NCBI GenBank assembly: GCA_965216255.1
Contig: OZ244148.1
Span: 4,588,001-4,652,000, forward strand
DNA length: 64,000 nucleotides
From: G965216255 sp965216255
Lineage (GTDB): Bacteria > Bacteroidota > Rhodothermia > Rhodothermales > Bin80
Direction of reading: 5' to 3'
In this document: piece by piece, positions 9,276 to 18,183 of the stretch
Position numbering within the stretch: the stretch's first letter is position 1
Layout: the number at the start of each line of letters is the position of its first letter
The notes under the pieces: generated by a model
Database searches by the model: none
Told to the model about the DNA's origin: nothing
The model's input: only the letters and a program-made list of their open reading frames with translations
Program-made: the position numbers and the translations under genes

Positions 9276-9602
9276 GTGAAAGACGAGCGTGCCCGTGCCA
9301 GAGTCCATGCCTCGCTGGAGCGCAGGCCCTACCTCATGGGCCTGCCGCAGGATGCGTTCATGCTCCTGGCGCTCGTACTCGTATGCCTGGCCATAGCCGC
9401 GCGGTTTCACCCGTGGGTGCTGGCCGGCTGCGGCGCGGTGTATGTGGCGCTCTTGCCGATACTGCGGCGCCTCTTCGAGAAGGAGCCGTACCTCATGGAT
9501 ATCATCCCGCGTGCGATGCGCTACGGCGCCGTTTATCCGCGGCAGGCCCGAGAGAAATGTACGCCGTGGGCCGATCGCGTTCATCCTTCCGTTCACGACT
9601 GA
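9276..9602 (+). CDS. trbD: TrbD/VirB3-type inner-membrane protein
   Basis: The protein has 108 residues. The N-terminus contains the family-like LERRPYLMGLPQDAF segment, followed by a hydrophobic hairpin at about 28-66 (AFMLLALVLVCLAIAA and VLAGCGAVYVALLPI) and a soluble tail. VirB3/TrbD anchors the VirB4 ATPase to the pilus assembly site. Gene spacing is 4 bases upstream and 2 bases downstream to trbE, the usual tight arrangement. Confidence 0.88.
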   Translation: MKDERARARVHASLERRPYLMGLPQDAFMLLALVLVCLAIAARFHPWVLAGCGAVYVALLPILRRLFEKEPYLMDIIPRAMRYGAVYPRQAREKCTPWADRVHPSVHD

Positions 9603-9604
9603 TC

Positions 9605-12022
9605 ATGGACCCCGTAAGCTTTACGGTTGGCGGATTCCTGGGTGCGGGCGCGCTCCATGCTGCCCGAAGGCTGGCATGCGGGCGTGCGCCGCGCGAAGGC
9701 CTGGGGGACCTCTTGGGCTGGGCTTTTCTCATTGACGAGGGAGTTATCCTCATGAAGGATGGCGCCTTCCTATCCGGCTTCGCCTTCCGGGGCCGCGACC
9801 TGGAAAGCGCCACCGCCCGAGAAGTGAATCGTGCCGCGGCGGCGGCTGCAGACGCGCTCCGGCACTGCGGTGAAGGCTATGCGCTGGAGGTCAATGTGCA
9901 CCGCGTCGAAGTACGTGGCTATCCGGCGCCGGAAGCGAGCGCTTTTCCGACGCCGGCCCTGCGGGCGCTGGACGCGGAGCGGCGCGCGCAGTTTCAGCAG
10001 AAGGGCGCACACTTTGCAACCGAGAATACGGTGCTTATAACCTATGCGCCGCCACGTGAGATATTGCGCCGGTGGGAGCGCCTGGTCATGGATGCGGGTG
10101 GCATCGACTACCGGCACATGCTGGATCGCTTCAAACGCACGTGCGACGAGATGGCCGCGATGCTCCGGAGCGCCTTCATGCTCCGGCGGCTTCAAGGCCA
10201 GGATCTCGTACGCGAATGCCACCGGTGCCTGACGGGCCGGTCCGAGCCTGTCGCCACGGCGCACGGCTATCTGAGTCACGCCCTCTCGTCCGTGGATTTT
10301 GAGACGGGGTTTCAGCCCCGGATAGGGGGAGCCTACGTGTTTGTGCTTGGCATCACATCCCTGGGTGCGGAGACGGTGAGTGCGCAGGGCGACTTTTTCA
10401 ACGGCCTGCGCGAAACGGTGCGCTGGCACATGCGCTTCACGGGCCTGAGCCGCCACGAGGCCGAGCGGCGCATTCGCCGCCTCCAGACGCGCTGGTTCCA
10501 CCGGCGCGGGGGCCTGCGGACGCTTCTTGCACCGGAGGACCGGGGCTTCGAGGATCAGGATGCGGCCGCGATGCAGGATGATTCGGCGGCAGCGCTGGCC
10601 GCGGCGGCAGCGGGCGAGGTGCGCTTCGGTTATTTCACGAATTCCGTGCTGCTGCGCGACGCAAGCCTTAAGCGGGGCGCCGGGCGCGCCCGGGCCCTGA
10701 TGCAGGTGTTCCGGGATCACGGCATGCCGTGCACGCTTGAGACCATCAACGCGACGGACGCCTTCGTGGGAAGCCTGCCGGGCCACGGCTATGCCAACCT
10801 GCGACGCCCGCTCGTCTCGAGCGCCAACGCCTCTCACCTGTTTCCCATCACCACGCCCTGGCCCGGAGAGCGGTCCTGTCCGAGCAGCCTGTTTCCGGTG
10901 GGGAGCCCCCCGCTCCTGTACGCCCGCGCCTGCGGGGCGACGCCGTTTAGGCTGAATCTGCACCAGGGCGATGTCGGACACACGCTGGTGGTAGGGGCAA
11001 CGGGGGCGGGCAAGAGCGTGCTGGCGGGCTTTCTCGCGCTGAGCTTCCTGCGCTATGCGGGAAGCCGCGTCTTCATCTTCGATATTGGGCGCTCCCACGA
11101 GATTGCGACGCTCGTGGCCGGGGGGCGGCACCACGACCTTGCCAGTGACGACGCGGCTGCGTTGCAGCCACTGCGCCATCTTGATAACGATGTGGACCGG
11201 GCCCAGGCACTGGCCTGGCTCGAAATCCTGTTCGGTCTATGCGGCACGCCGTGCTCGGCGCAAGAGCGCCGCGATCTGACTCGCGCGCTGGCGCTCTTGT
11301 CAGAGGCTCCGCTGGACGCACGCACGCTGACGGCACTGTATGTCTCGCTGCCCCGCCGGCTGCAGCCGGTAATAGAGCCCTATACCGTGAAGGGGCCCTA
11401 TGGGCGGCTCTTGGACGGCGTCGGCAGCGCACTGGGCCGCACGCGCATGCAGACCTTTGAACTGGGCGGTGTGCTGCATCTGGCGAACAGCCTTGTCGCG
11501 CCGCTGCTTCTTACGCTTTTCGGTATGATCGAGCGCAGCCTCGATGGCAACCCGACGCTCATCATCGTGGAAGAGGCCTGGGCGGCGCTGATGCGCTCTT
11601 CGTTTGCGGAGCGTCTTCAGGAATGGCTGCTTACGCTGCGCAAGCGGAACGCGGCGCTCGTCGTGGTCGCGCATTCTGCCGCGCAGATCCGGGGCCTGGA
11701 CAATAGCGCACTGCTTACGGAATCGTGCCCTACCCGGATCATCCTGCCGAATCCCGAGGCTACGGCGCCCGAGGTGGCGGCCGTATATCGCTTCCTGGGT
11801 CTTACGGCCCGTGAAATCGAAATCATCGCAAAGGCGGGCCGCCGCCGCGACTACTACTACCGGTGCGCACGCGGCAGCCGGCTCTTCGAGCTGGACCTTG
11901 GCCCCGTGGCGCGCACGCTCCTCATGCCGCAGCCGGGCATGTCGGCGGAAGCTTCCCGCGAGAAGCTTCTTGCTCTCCTGCGCCGCGGCGACGCCTTCCT
12001 AGATCACCTTCAAGAACGCTAG
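9605..12022 (+). CDS. trbE: VirB4/TrbE-type conjugation ATPase
   Basis: The protein has 805 residues from the ATG at 9605, two bases after the trbD stop. A longer frame-open extension upstream overlaps trbD and is not needed. The N-terminal CagE/TrbE domain is followed by Walker A VGATGAGKSVL at about 463, Walker B-like TLIIVEEAWAAL near 652 and LLTLRKRNAALVVVAHSAAQ downstream. Size is typical (about 800). VirB4 proteins dislocate pilin from the membrane and power substrate transfer. Confidence 0.95.
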   Translation: MDPVSFTVGGFLGAGALHAARRLACGRAPREGLGDLLGWAFLIDEGVILMKDGAFLSGFAFRGRDLESATAREVNRAAAAAADALRHCGEGYALEVNVHRVEVRGYPAPEASAFPTPALRALDAERRAQFQQKGAHFATENTVLITYAPPREILRRWERLVMDAGGIDYRHMLDRFKRTCDEMAAMLRSAFMLRRLQGQDLVRECHRCLTGRSEPVATAHGYLSHALSSVDFETGFQPRIGGAYVFVLGITSLGAETVSAQGDFFNGLRETVRWHMRFTGLSRHEAERRIRRLQTRWFHRRGGLRTLLAPEDRGFEDQDAAAMQDDSAAALAAAAAGEVRFGYFTNSVLLRDASLKRGAGRARALMQVFRDHGMPCTLETINATDAFVGSLPGHGYANLRRPLVSSANASHLFPITTPWPGERSCPSSLFPVGSPPLLYARACGATPFRLNLHQGDVGHTLVVGATGAGKSVLAGFLALSFLRYAGSRVFIFDIGRSHEIATLVAGGRHHDLASDDAAALQPLRHLDNDVDRAQALAWLEILFGLCGTPCSAQERRDLTRALALLSEAPLDARTLTALYVSLPRRLQPVIEPYTVKGPYGRLLDGVGSALGRTRMQTFELGGVLHLANSLVAPLLLTLFGMIERSLDGNPTLIIVEEAWAALMRSSFAERLQEWLLTLRKRNAALVVVAHSAAQIRGLDNSALLTESCPTRIILPNPEATAPEVAAVYRFLGLTAREIEIIAKAGRRRDYYYRCARGSRLFELDLGPVARTLLMPQPGMSAEASREKLLALLRRGDAFLDHLQER

Positions 12023-12025
12023 CCC

Positions 12026-12781
12026 ATGAAGAAACTGCTTACGATACTCGTCCTCCTGCCGAGCGCGGCAGCCTCGGCGCAGCTTCCAGTCATCGATGCA
12101 GCGGGCCTGGCTCAGGCCGTGGCCACCGTGTCGGAGCTGCGGCAGCAGGTCCGACTCATCGCGCAAACGATGAGCCTCACCCGCGACATCCGTCGCAGTG
12201 CCCGGGAGACGGAGCGCTTCACGGGTCAGCACCTGCGACGCTTCGAGGCGGCACTGACGAAGCGGGGCGTGGTGCCTACGACGCCCCTGTCCGACATGAC
12301 GCGCCCGGTGCACGCCGCGCTTCGGGCGCGGGATGTGTTGAGCTATGCCGCGCTGCCGGATCTGGAAAGGGTATACCTCGGCCATGAGCACGCGCAGGAT
12401 CCCCTGGCCCACGCGCGTGCCGTCACGGGGCGGAGCCTAAGGACGATGGAGGCCGCGCTGCAGGCGCTCGCCGAGCACGGCCGGCAGATTGAGGACAGTC
12501 ACCATGAGCTCGAGCGCTTCAAGCAGGAAATCGCCACGGCCGCCGAGCCGCAGCAGATGCGCGACGTACAGGCAAGCCTGCAGGTGCTGAATGCGCGCGA
12601 GCAGCTCATGACGCGGCAGGCCCTTGTCATGCTGGCCAACCTGGATGCGGTGAAGGCGGCGGCGGAGCTTGACCGGCAGGCGCAGGCGCGGGCGCAGTAC
12701 GAGGCTTTTGTCGGGGGCACGGGCTGGGCCCGCAGCGCAGGGGAAGGCAGGCGCCCGTTTCTTCGCATGCCGGGTCAGTAG
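12026..12781 (+). CDS. trbJ: TrbJ/VirB5-like periplasmic T4SS protein
   Basis: The protein has 251 residues. The signal peptide ends ASAQ at about residue 19. The mature part is almost entirely helical, with long amphipathic repeats (DAAGLAQAVATVSELRQQV and later QVLNAREQLMTRQALVML). This is the pattern of TrbJ/VirB5 minor pilus proteins at the pilus tip. Position after trbE and before trbL matches the gene order of Agrobacterium-type trb operons. The start lies 3 bases after the trbE stop. Confidence 0.82.
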   Translation: MKKLLTILVLLPSAAASAQLPVIDAAGLAQAVATVSELRQQVRLIAQTMSLTRDIRRSARETERFTGQHLRRFEAALTKRGVVPTTPLSDMTRPVHAALRARDVLSYAALPDLERVYLGHEHAQDPLAHARAVTGRSLRTMEAALQALAEHGRQIEDSHHELERFKQEIATAAEPQQMRDVQASLQVLNAREQLMTRQALVMLANLDAVKAAAELDRQAQARAQYEAFVGGTGWARSAGEGRRPFLRMPGQ

Positions 12782-12790
12782 CCGCGCATG

Positions 12791-12865
12791 TGCGCGGCGG
12801 GGAGAGGGGAAAGGGGGGCGCACCCGCTACTGATCCAAATGCTCCCAAACCCGCCCCGCCGCGCA
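12791..12865 (+). promoter_or_regulatory. 12-bp perfect hairpin between trbJ and trbL
   Basis: TGCGCGGCGGGG at 12791-12802 is exactly complementary to CCCCGCCGCGCA at 12854-12865, with a 51-base purine-rich loop. No T-run follows, so it is not a classic terminator. It lies in the longest intergenic gap inside the T4SS gene block and its 3' arm ends just before a possible trbL start at 12867. A role as mRNA-stability or translational-control element is inference. Confidence 0.55.
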
Positions 12866-12890
12866 GATGCGCGGACATAGCCAACCGCAC

Positions 12891-13805
12891 ATGACTACGA
12901 TGCCACAGCAGGCCGTAATGCAAAACTGCCCGCCGACGGAATTCTTCGACTGCGCCCAGGAAGTTTTTAGGCTCGCCACAGAGGCATGGATAGGCCGCGC
13001 GCTCGAGTCGGCGCAGGCCCTGTTTGTTAGCCTGGCCCTACTTGAGATCGTGGTGACGGGCTACGTGTACTGGATGGGCCGCGGCGGCGAAGGGGACCTC
13101 TTGAGCCGCTTCGCGCTCAAGTTGGGGCTCCTCGCCTTTGTCCTGGGCCTCTTTTCCACGTATCACCACTGGATCCCGCTCATCCCGTTAGCCTTCGGTG
13201 AGAGTGCTCTGCATATCGGCGGCGATGTCGTGGCATCTCTTTCGCCGACGCACCTCATCAACGTGGGCATCGGCCTTTTTCTTTCCATCATGAAGTCCCT
13301 GGGGCTGACGGCAGACATCATCACGGTGCTCGCCTTCGTCCCGGCCGTGTTCATTCTGCTGTCGTTCATTGCGCTCGGGACACATCTTCTCATCACGCTG
13401 GTCGAGAGCTATATCGTGGTAACGGGCGGGCTCATCTTCGTGGGCTTCATGGCCTTCCGCGGGACGGCGCCGCTCGGGGAAGGTTACCTGCAGTATGTCC
13501 TCTACGTGGGCATCAAGCTCTTCTTCATCATGCTTGTGGCGAGTGTGGCGGCAGCCATCGGCGACGATATGGTGGCGCTACTTGGCACGGTGGACAACCT
13601 CTGGCTAGAGATTTTCCGGAGCGTCTTTGCGCTCGACCCCGGGCAGGCGGTAGACAGCATCACGTCGCGCCTCGGATTCATCTGGTCCATCACCGCGGTG
13701 TCGCTCCTTCTTGCGGGCCTGGGCCTCTATATGCCGGACCGCATCGCGGAGCGCCTGAGCCGGGGCCTGCGGCTTGACTTTCGCAGCGTTCTGCAGCGCC
13801 TCTAG
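12891..13805 (+). CDS. trbL: TrbL/VirB6-type polytopic membrane protein
   Basis: The protein has 304 residues from the ATG at 12891. An ATG at 12867 would add 8 residues but abuts the hairpin. It has about six hydrophobic segments, for example FVSLALLEIVVTGYVYWM, LKLGLLAFVLGLFSTY, ITVLAFVPAVFILLSFIAL, VVTGGLIFVGFMAF, LFFIMLVASVAAAI and SITAVSLLLAGLGL. VirB6/TrbL forms part of the inner-membrane T4SS channel. Position before trbF matches Trb operons. Confidence 0.9.
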   Translation: MTTMPQQAVMQNCPPTEFFDCAQEVFRLATEAWIGRALESAQALFVSLALLEIVVTGYVYWMGRGGEGDLLSRFALKLGLLAFVLGLFSTYHHWIPLIPLAFGESALHIGGDVVASLSPTHLINVGIGLFLSIMKSLGLTADIITVLAFVPAVFILLSFIALGTHLLITLVESYIVVTGGLIFVGFMAFRGTAPLGEGYLQYVLYVGIKLFFIMLVASVAAAIGDDMVALLGTVDNLWLEIFRSVFALDPGQAVDSITSRLGFIWSITAVSLLLAGLGLYMPDRIAERLSRGLRLDFRSVLQRL

Positions 13806-13808
13806 CCG

Positions 13809-14522
13809 ATGAATCTACGCTCTTTTCTCGTGCGTTTGCGGCCGGGGGGCGCCAGCCGCGCGGAGCCGGGCAGCGGCCACCCCTATCTGCAGGGGCGCCG
13901 CGAATTCGAACGATTCTTCGGCGACCTGGCAGAGAGGCGGCGCACGTGGCAGACCGTCGCCATCGCGGCGCTTGCGCTCAATGCCGTGCTGACGGCAGGA
14001 TACGTGCGGCTTTCCCTCACACACAGGGTGGTGCCGTACGTGGTAGAGCTCGACGCCCTTGGCGAGACGCGCCTTGCGGCGAAGCTTGCGGCTATGCCGC
14101 CACCCGAGCGGGCCGTCGTCGCCGCGCTGCGGCGCTTTGTGCACAACCTGCGCACGGTGCCGTCGGATGCACGCCTGCTGAATGTGCGGCTGCGCACGGC
14201 GCAGGCCTTTGCTGCCGGGCAAGCCCTGGAGTCGATGGTGCGCGGCATACGACTGGAGGAGGAGAGCATCCATCGCATGCTGCAGCGCGCCGACACGCGC
14301 TACGTGACAGAGATTAGCGGTGTCCTGCGCGTGCCCGGTGGCGCGCGTATTTACCGTGTCACTTGGCGGGAAAAGACGACCAGCGACACCGAGGAGGCTG
14401 ACCAGGCCTTGGAGGGCTATTTCGAGCTCCATGTCCAGGCGCCCGAGGACGAGGCGGCCATACTGGAAAATCCTCTCGGCATCTTCGTGACCGACTACAC
14501 CCTGTCCAGACTTGGAGGCTAA
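13809..14522 (+). CDS. trbF: TrbF/VirB8-type bitopic assembly protein
   Basis: The protein has 237 residues. It has a short cytoplasmic N-terminus with YLQGRREFERFFGDL, one transmembrane helix at about 47-66 (VAIAALALNAVLTAGYV), then a periplasmic VirB8-like NTF2-fold domain (HRVVPYVVELDALGE; later YRVTWREKT and LGIFVTDYTLSRL at the end). VirB8 proteins nucleate the T4SS inner-membrane complex. Its stop shares one base with the start of the next gene. Confidence 0.92.
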   Translation: MNLRSFLVRLRPGGASRAEPGSGHPYLQGRREFERFFGDLAERRRTWQTVAIAALALNAVLTAGYVRLSLTHRVVPYVVELDALGETRLAAKLAAMPPPERAVVAALRRFVHNLRTVPSDARLLNVRLRTAQAFAAGQALESMVRGIRLEEESIHRMLQRADTRYVTEISGVLRVPGGARIYRVTWREKTTSDTEEADQALEGYFELHVQAPEDEAAILENPLGIFVTDYTLSRLGG

Positions 14523-15418
14523 TGCATACCGTACTGCTCTACCGTGTTGCGCGGAGCCTGAGCCTAGCTCTACTGGCTTCCGGTGCCGCGCGCGCCCAAC
14601 AGCCCGCGCCGGAGCGAGTCATTGAGGTCTCTGGACCCGTGGAGGGGGCCATCGCCTCTCAGGTGGAAGCCTTTGAGGGCGGCGCGCGCCCCGAAGTGCT
14701 GCGCCAGTCTGACGTGCTCTTATATCCATTCGGGGTATACCAGCCCGTCCTAACCTGCACGGTGCTCCGGGCCTGCATCGTGGAACTGGAGCGCGGAGAG
14801 CGCCTCATCAGCCTGATTGCCGGCGACGACCAGCGCTGGCTTATCGACCACACGGCCACGGGGCCGTCCGCGGCCGTCCCGCTGGTCTCCGTCAAGCCTA
14901 CCGACCACGACATCACGACGAATCTCATTGTCTCGACCGACCGGCGGGTGTACCATATTACGCTGGACAGCCCCCCGCGCGGCGGCGCTAGAAATGGCTA
15001 CAACCCTCTTGGCGCATATACGCGGCACATTCGGTTCTACTATCCGGCAGATGGCATTCGGCGCCTGGCGCAGGCGCAGCAGGCGGAGCAGGCGCGGCTT
15101 TTTGCCACCGAGGCCTCCTACCGCTATGACTACACGTGGGAGCGGCGCCGCGGCTTTCCGTGGGCGCCGCTGGCGGTCTTCGACGACGGCAGCCGCGTCT
15201 TTATCCGAGTTCCGGAAGCGGCACTATCGCGTGAGGCTCCGGTGCTTCTCGTGCGGCGGGGCGGCAAGGAGGAGGTCGTCAACTATGTGGTGGACCGCGG
15301 CTTTTACGTCGTGTCCGGGCTCTTCGAGGAGGCGCGTCTGCTCGGCGCGCCGGCGCGCCGAGGCCTCTTCCGGCGGCGCCGGCAGCAGGTGCTGGTTGTC
15401 CAGCGGAGGTGGCCATGA
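14522..15418 (+). CDS. trbG: TrbG/VirB9-type outer-membrane-complex protein
   Basis: The protein has 298 residues. It has a signal peptide (about 1-26, ending ARAQ) and a conserved VirB9 fold. Motifs include YPFGVYQPVLTC near residue 75, the TTNLIVSTDRRVYHI strand pair and a C-terminal CagX-type domain (PLAVFDDGSRVFIRVP...YVVDRGFYVV). It forms the ring with VirB10 that spans the periplasm. No TrbH lipoprotein (VirB7-like partner) is seen nearby. The stop overlaps trbI (ATGA at 15415). Confidence 0.93.
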   Translation: MHTVLLYRVARSLSLALLASGAARAQQPAPERVIEVSGPVEGAIASQVEAFEGGARPEVLRQSDVLLYPFGVYQPVLTCTVLRACIVELERGERLISLIAGDDQRWLIDHTATGPSAAVPLVSVKPTDHDITTNLIVSTDRRVYHITLDSPPRGGARNGYNPLGAYTRHIRFYYPADGIRRLAQAQQAEQARLFATEASYRYDYTWERRRGFPWAPLAVFDDGSRVFIRVPEAALSREAPVLLVRRGGKEEVVNYVVDRGFYVVSGLFEEARLLGAPARRGLFRRRRQQVLVVQRRWP

Positions 15419-16341
15419 GCGATTCCGGCAGCGACGAATTCGTCGACCCACAGCCACCGCCTGCGCGGCTTTCGCGCAGGAACGTGGTGGCGCTCGCGTT
15501 GACGGTCGCGGGCGTTCTAATGGCCCTCTTTTTCGGCAGCCGGAAAACCGTGCATGACACCGAAATGTCCGGCGATGCCCTTTCGCCGCTCGATCTGGGT
15601 TCACTCGAAGAGCGCCCCCCCATGCCGGTCCCGTGGGGGGAGCCTGCGCGGCGGCAGGGGTGGCCCCAAAAGGAGCCGGACCGCGCCGACCCGCGGCGGC
15701 TCCGCTACGACGAGGCGCTGCGCTCGCGGAGTGTACTGCCCGTACAGGGCGTGCCAGCCGGGGACGGCGAAGAAGAAGAGCAGCCCGAAGGCTTCGCCGT
15801 CACTGAATCCACGGTTATCGAGGCCGCGCTTCTGACGGGTATCAACTCCAGCCGTCCGGGCCCGGTAGTGGCCCGAGTCACGAGGCCGGTATATGATTCT
15901 AAGACCCTCAGCCATGTGCTGATTCCTGCCGGCACACGGCTGGTGGGCTCGCTTGAGCAGGCCCTGGCTGGAGAGGACCGGCGCGTTATCCTGGCCTGGA
16001 CACGAATGATTTTTCCGGATGGAAACGCGCTCGAACTGCCGGGATTCCCGGCTTTGGAAACGAGTGGGGAGGGTGGACTCCGAGAAGGCATGAACCGGCA
16101 CCGTGCGCAGATCTTCGGGGAGGCCGCGCTGGTGGCGCTCCTCGGCGGAGCAGCAGCAGTGGCTGCGAAGCACGCGGGTCCGGCAGGCAGCCTCTCTGCT
16201 GCGGCACTGGGCCTCGAGCTGTCGCGCACCGGGCACTCCATGCTCCAGCGCCGGCGTCCGCCCACCATCACTGTGCGCGCGGGCTACCGCTTCCTGGTGT
16301 ATGTCTCCCAGGACATGGCGTTTGAACGCGGATATCCCTAG
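15415..16341 (+). CDS. trbI: TrbI/VirB10-type channel protein
   Basis: The protein has 308 residues from 15415 (an ATG at 15409 adds two). It has a cytoplasmic tail, one transmembrane helix at about 28-46 (NVVALALTVAGVLMALFFGS), a linker rich in Pro and charged residues, and a C-terminal VirB10 domain (residues ~140-305). That domain includes IPAGTRLVGSLEQALAGEDRR, FPDGNALELPGFPA and ITVRAGYRFLVYVSQDM. It is shorter than RP4 TrbI (about 460 residues), mostly in the linker. VirB10 links inner-membrane ATP use to outer-membrane channel opening. Confidence 0.93.
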   Translation: MSDSGSDEFVDPQPPPARLSRRNVVALALTVAGVLMALFFGSRKTVHDTEMSGDALSPLDLGSLEERPPMPVPWGEPARRQGWPQKEPDRADPRRLRYDEALRSRSVLPVQGVPAGDGEEEEQPEGFAVTESTVIEAALLTGINSSRPGPVVARVTRPVYDSKTLSHVLIPAGTRLVGSLEQALAGEDRRVILAWTRMIFPDGNALELPGFPALETSGEGGLREGMNRHRAQIFGEAALVALLGGAAAVAAKHAGPAGSLSAAALGLELSRTGHSMLQRRRPPTITVRAGYRFLVYVSQDMAFERGYP

Positions 16342-18098
16342 TGGCCCGGAGGCTCTACGGGTGGCCTGCGCCGACGGGCGCGGGCAGGTACGCCGTGCTT
16401 GCCGTCTTTGTGGCGGGGAGCGGCTTGGCGCTGCAGCTCTCGACGACAGCGTTGGTGCTCGTTTGGGGCCCGCCTGCGGCGCAGCCCCTCTTGCCGGCAG
16501 CCTGGACGCAGCCCCTGTTCCTGGCGCTGGCGTCGGGGTCCGCGCTCCTGCTCCTGGCACCGGGCCGGCGGGCGCTGGGTGCTTCGGCGTGCGCCGTATG
16601 TCTCGGGCTTGCCGCAGCGCCGCTCTACAACCCGCTCTTCTTTGTGGTGGCGCTAGCGCACGCTGGCGGCCTGGGCATTCCTCTTGCCATACTGGTGCCA
16701 GGCGCCGGCCTGGCGGCGGTACTGGCCCACAGCCTGTTTGGCCTCCTTGGGCTGGAAGCCTCGGACGTCCGCGGTTCGACGCGCTGGGGAAGCGGCCGGG
16801 CACTTCGCGGCACCGACAGCGGACTGCTGCTTGGGCGGCTGGGCGGAGCACTCTTGCGCTATGACGGCGACGGGCACCTGATGACCATTGCCGCCACGCG
16901 CAGCGGCAAGGGTGTCGGCAGCATCTTGCCGAACCTGCTGAGCTACGAGGGATCCATCGTGGTGACAGATCCGAAAGGCGAAAATTATCTGGTCACGGCG
17001 CGCTATCGGCGCGAGCAGCTGGGCCAGGAGATTGTCGCCCTGGACCCATTCGGTATCGCGGAGAAGGCGCAGCCTGCCAGCTTCAATCCCATGGACCTCT
17101 TGGATATGGGCGGTGACGGCTTTGTCGAGACCGCCATGATGATGGCGGACATGATGGTGCCGGGCAGCGATTCGTTCTGGAACCTGGAGGCGAAGGCGCT
17201 GCTCCATACGTTCATTTTACATGCCGCAAAGACGCAGGAAAGGCGCCATCTCATCGAGATGCGCCGTTTGCTTGCGCTGCCACCCAAGGATCTGGAAGCG
17301 GCGCTGGCCGTGATGCTCACCAGCGACCTGGAGCAGGTGCGGGAGGGTGCGGGGCGCATCCTTCAGAAGGCGGACCGGGAGCGTAGCAGCGTCTTCTCCA
17401 CGGCGCAGAGCCGTACGCATTTTCTCTCCAGCCCACGCATGCGGCGCGTACTGGAGCAATCGAGCTTCCAAATGGACGGACTTGTAAGTGGCGGCATGAC
17501 GGTGTATCTCATCCTGCCGCGGGAGCATCTGACCACGTTTGCGCCCTGGCTGCGCCTCATGATTTCGTGCTGCTATTATGCGTGTACACACGGTGCGACG
17601 CGGCGCACGCGAAGCGGTAAGCGCGTGCTCTTTCTGCTGGACGAATTTGCCAACCTGGGGTACATGTCGAACATCCGGGAGGCCGTGTCGCTGGGCGGCG
17701 GTTATGGCCTGACGCTGTGGCTCATCCTGCAGGACCTGGCGCAGCTGCGCCGCGAGTACCAAAGCGATTGGGAGAGCTTCGTGGCGAACTGTGACGTGAT
17801 CCAGGCCTTCGCCATTCAGGACCCCTTTACGAGTGACCGCATTGCCCGCATGCTGGGGGAAACATCCGTCTGGCAGAGGCGCGTGCGCCGGGCCAGCCGG
17901 CGCGAGGGTGGCCGGCTGGTACCCGATTATGACGAGGAGGGGCGCCCGCTGCTGCGACCGGAAGAGCTGCGCCGCCTGCACCCGGCGCGCCAGCTTCTGC
18001 TGGTAAGGCCCTATCAGCCCGTCGTGGCCGACAAGCTGGTCTATTACCTCGATGCGCTCCTTACGGGACGCTTCGACGATAACCCCTACGTCGGCTGA
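16341..18098 (+). CDS. traG: TraG/VirD4-type coupling ATPase (T4CP)
   Basis: The protein has 585 residues, starting at a GTG whose first base is the last base of the trbI stop. Hydrophobic N-terminal segments (about 15-35, 50-80 and 90-130) anchor it. Walker A AATRSGKGVGSILPNLL lies near 184, DPKGENY follows, Walker B LLDEFANLG is near 431 and WLILQDLAQLR near 455. VirD4/TraG proteins select and feed substrates into the T4SS. Its presence argues that the system exports DNA or protein substrates rather than only building a pilus. Confidence 0.95.
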   Translation: MARRLYGWPAPTGAGRYAVLAVFVAGSGLALQLSTTALVLVWGPPAAQPLLPAAWTQPLFLALASGSALLLLAPGRRALGASACAVCLGLAAAPLYNPLFFVVALAHAGGLGIPLAILVPGAGLAAVLAHSLFGLLGLEASDVRGSTRWGSGRALRGTDSGLLLGRLGGALLRYDGDGHLMTIAATRSGKGVGSILPNLLSYEGSIVVTDPKGENYLVTARYRREQLGQEIVALDPFGIAEKAQPASFNPMDLLDMGGDGFVETAMMMADMMVPGSDSFWNLEAKALLHTFILHAAKTQERRHLIEMRRLLALPPKDLEAALAVMLTSDLEQVREGAGRILQKADRERSSVFSTAQSRTHFLSSPRMRRVLEQSSFQMDGLVSGGMTVYLILPREHLTTFAPWLRLMISCCYYACTHGATRRTRSGKRVLFLLDEFANLGYMSNIREAVSLGGGYGLTLWLILQDLAQLRREYQSDWESFVANCDVIQAFAIQDPFTSDRIARMLGETSVWQRRVRRASRREGGRLVPDYDEEGRPLLRPEELRRLHPARQLLLVRPYQPVVADKLVYYLDALLTGRFDDNPYVG

Positions 18099-18183
18099 GC
18101 GCCCATTCTTGTTGGATTCGTAGCAGGGGGCCAGCCGGTTGGGTGCCCACACCCCGTATTATGTGTGCAAACAATGGCTACAC

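Noticed and set aside
9383..9604. N-terminal extension of trbE
   Set aside because: It overlaps trbD in another frame; the ATG at 9605 follows the trbD stop by two bases and gives the normal family length.
9770..11179. 469-residue ORF antisense to trbE
   Set aside because: It is entirely inside the well-supported VirB4/TrbE gene on the other strand, has Arg/Ala/Gln-rich composition from the GC-rich complement, and shows no motif.
15601..16851. 416-residue ORF antisense to trbI and traG
   Set aside because: It spans two real genes in antisense and has low-complexity Arg/Pro/Ala composition; a shadow of high-GC coding DNA.
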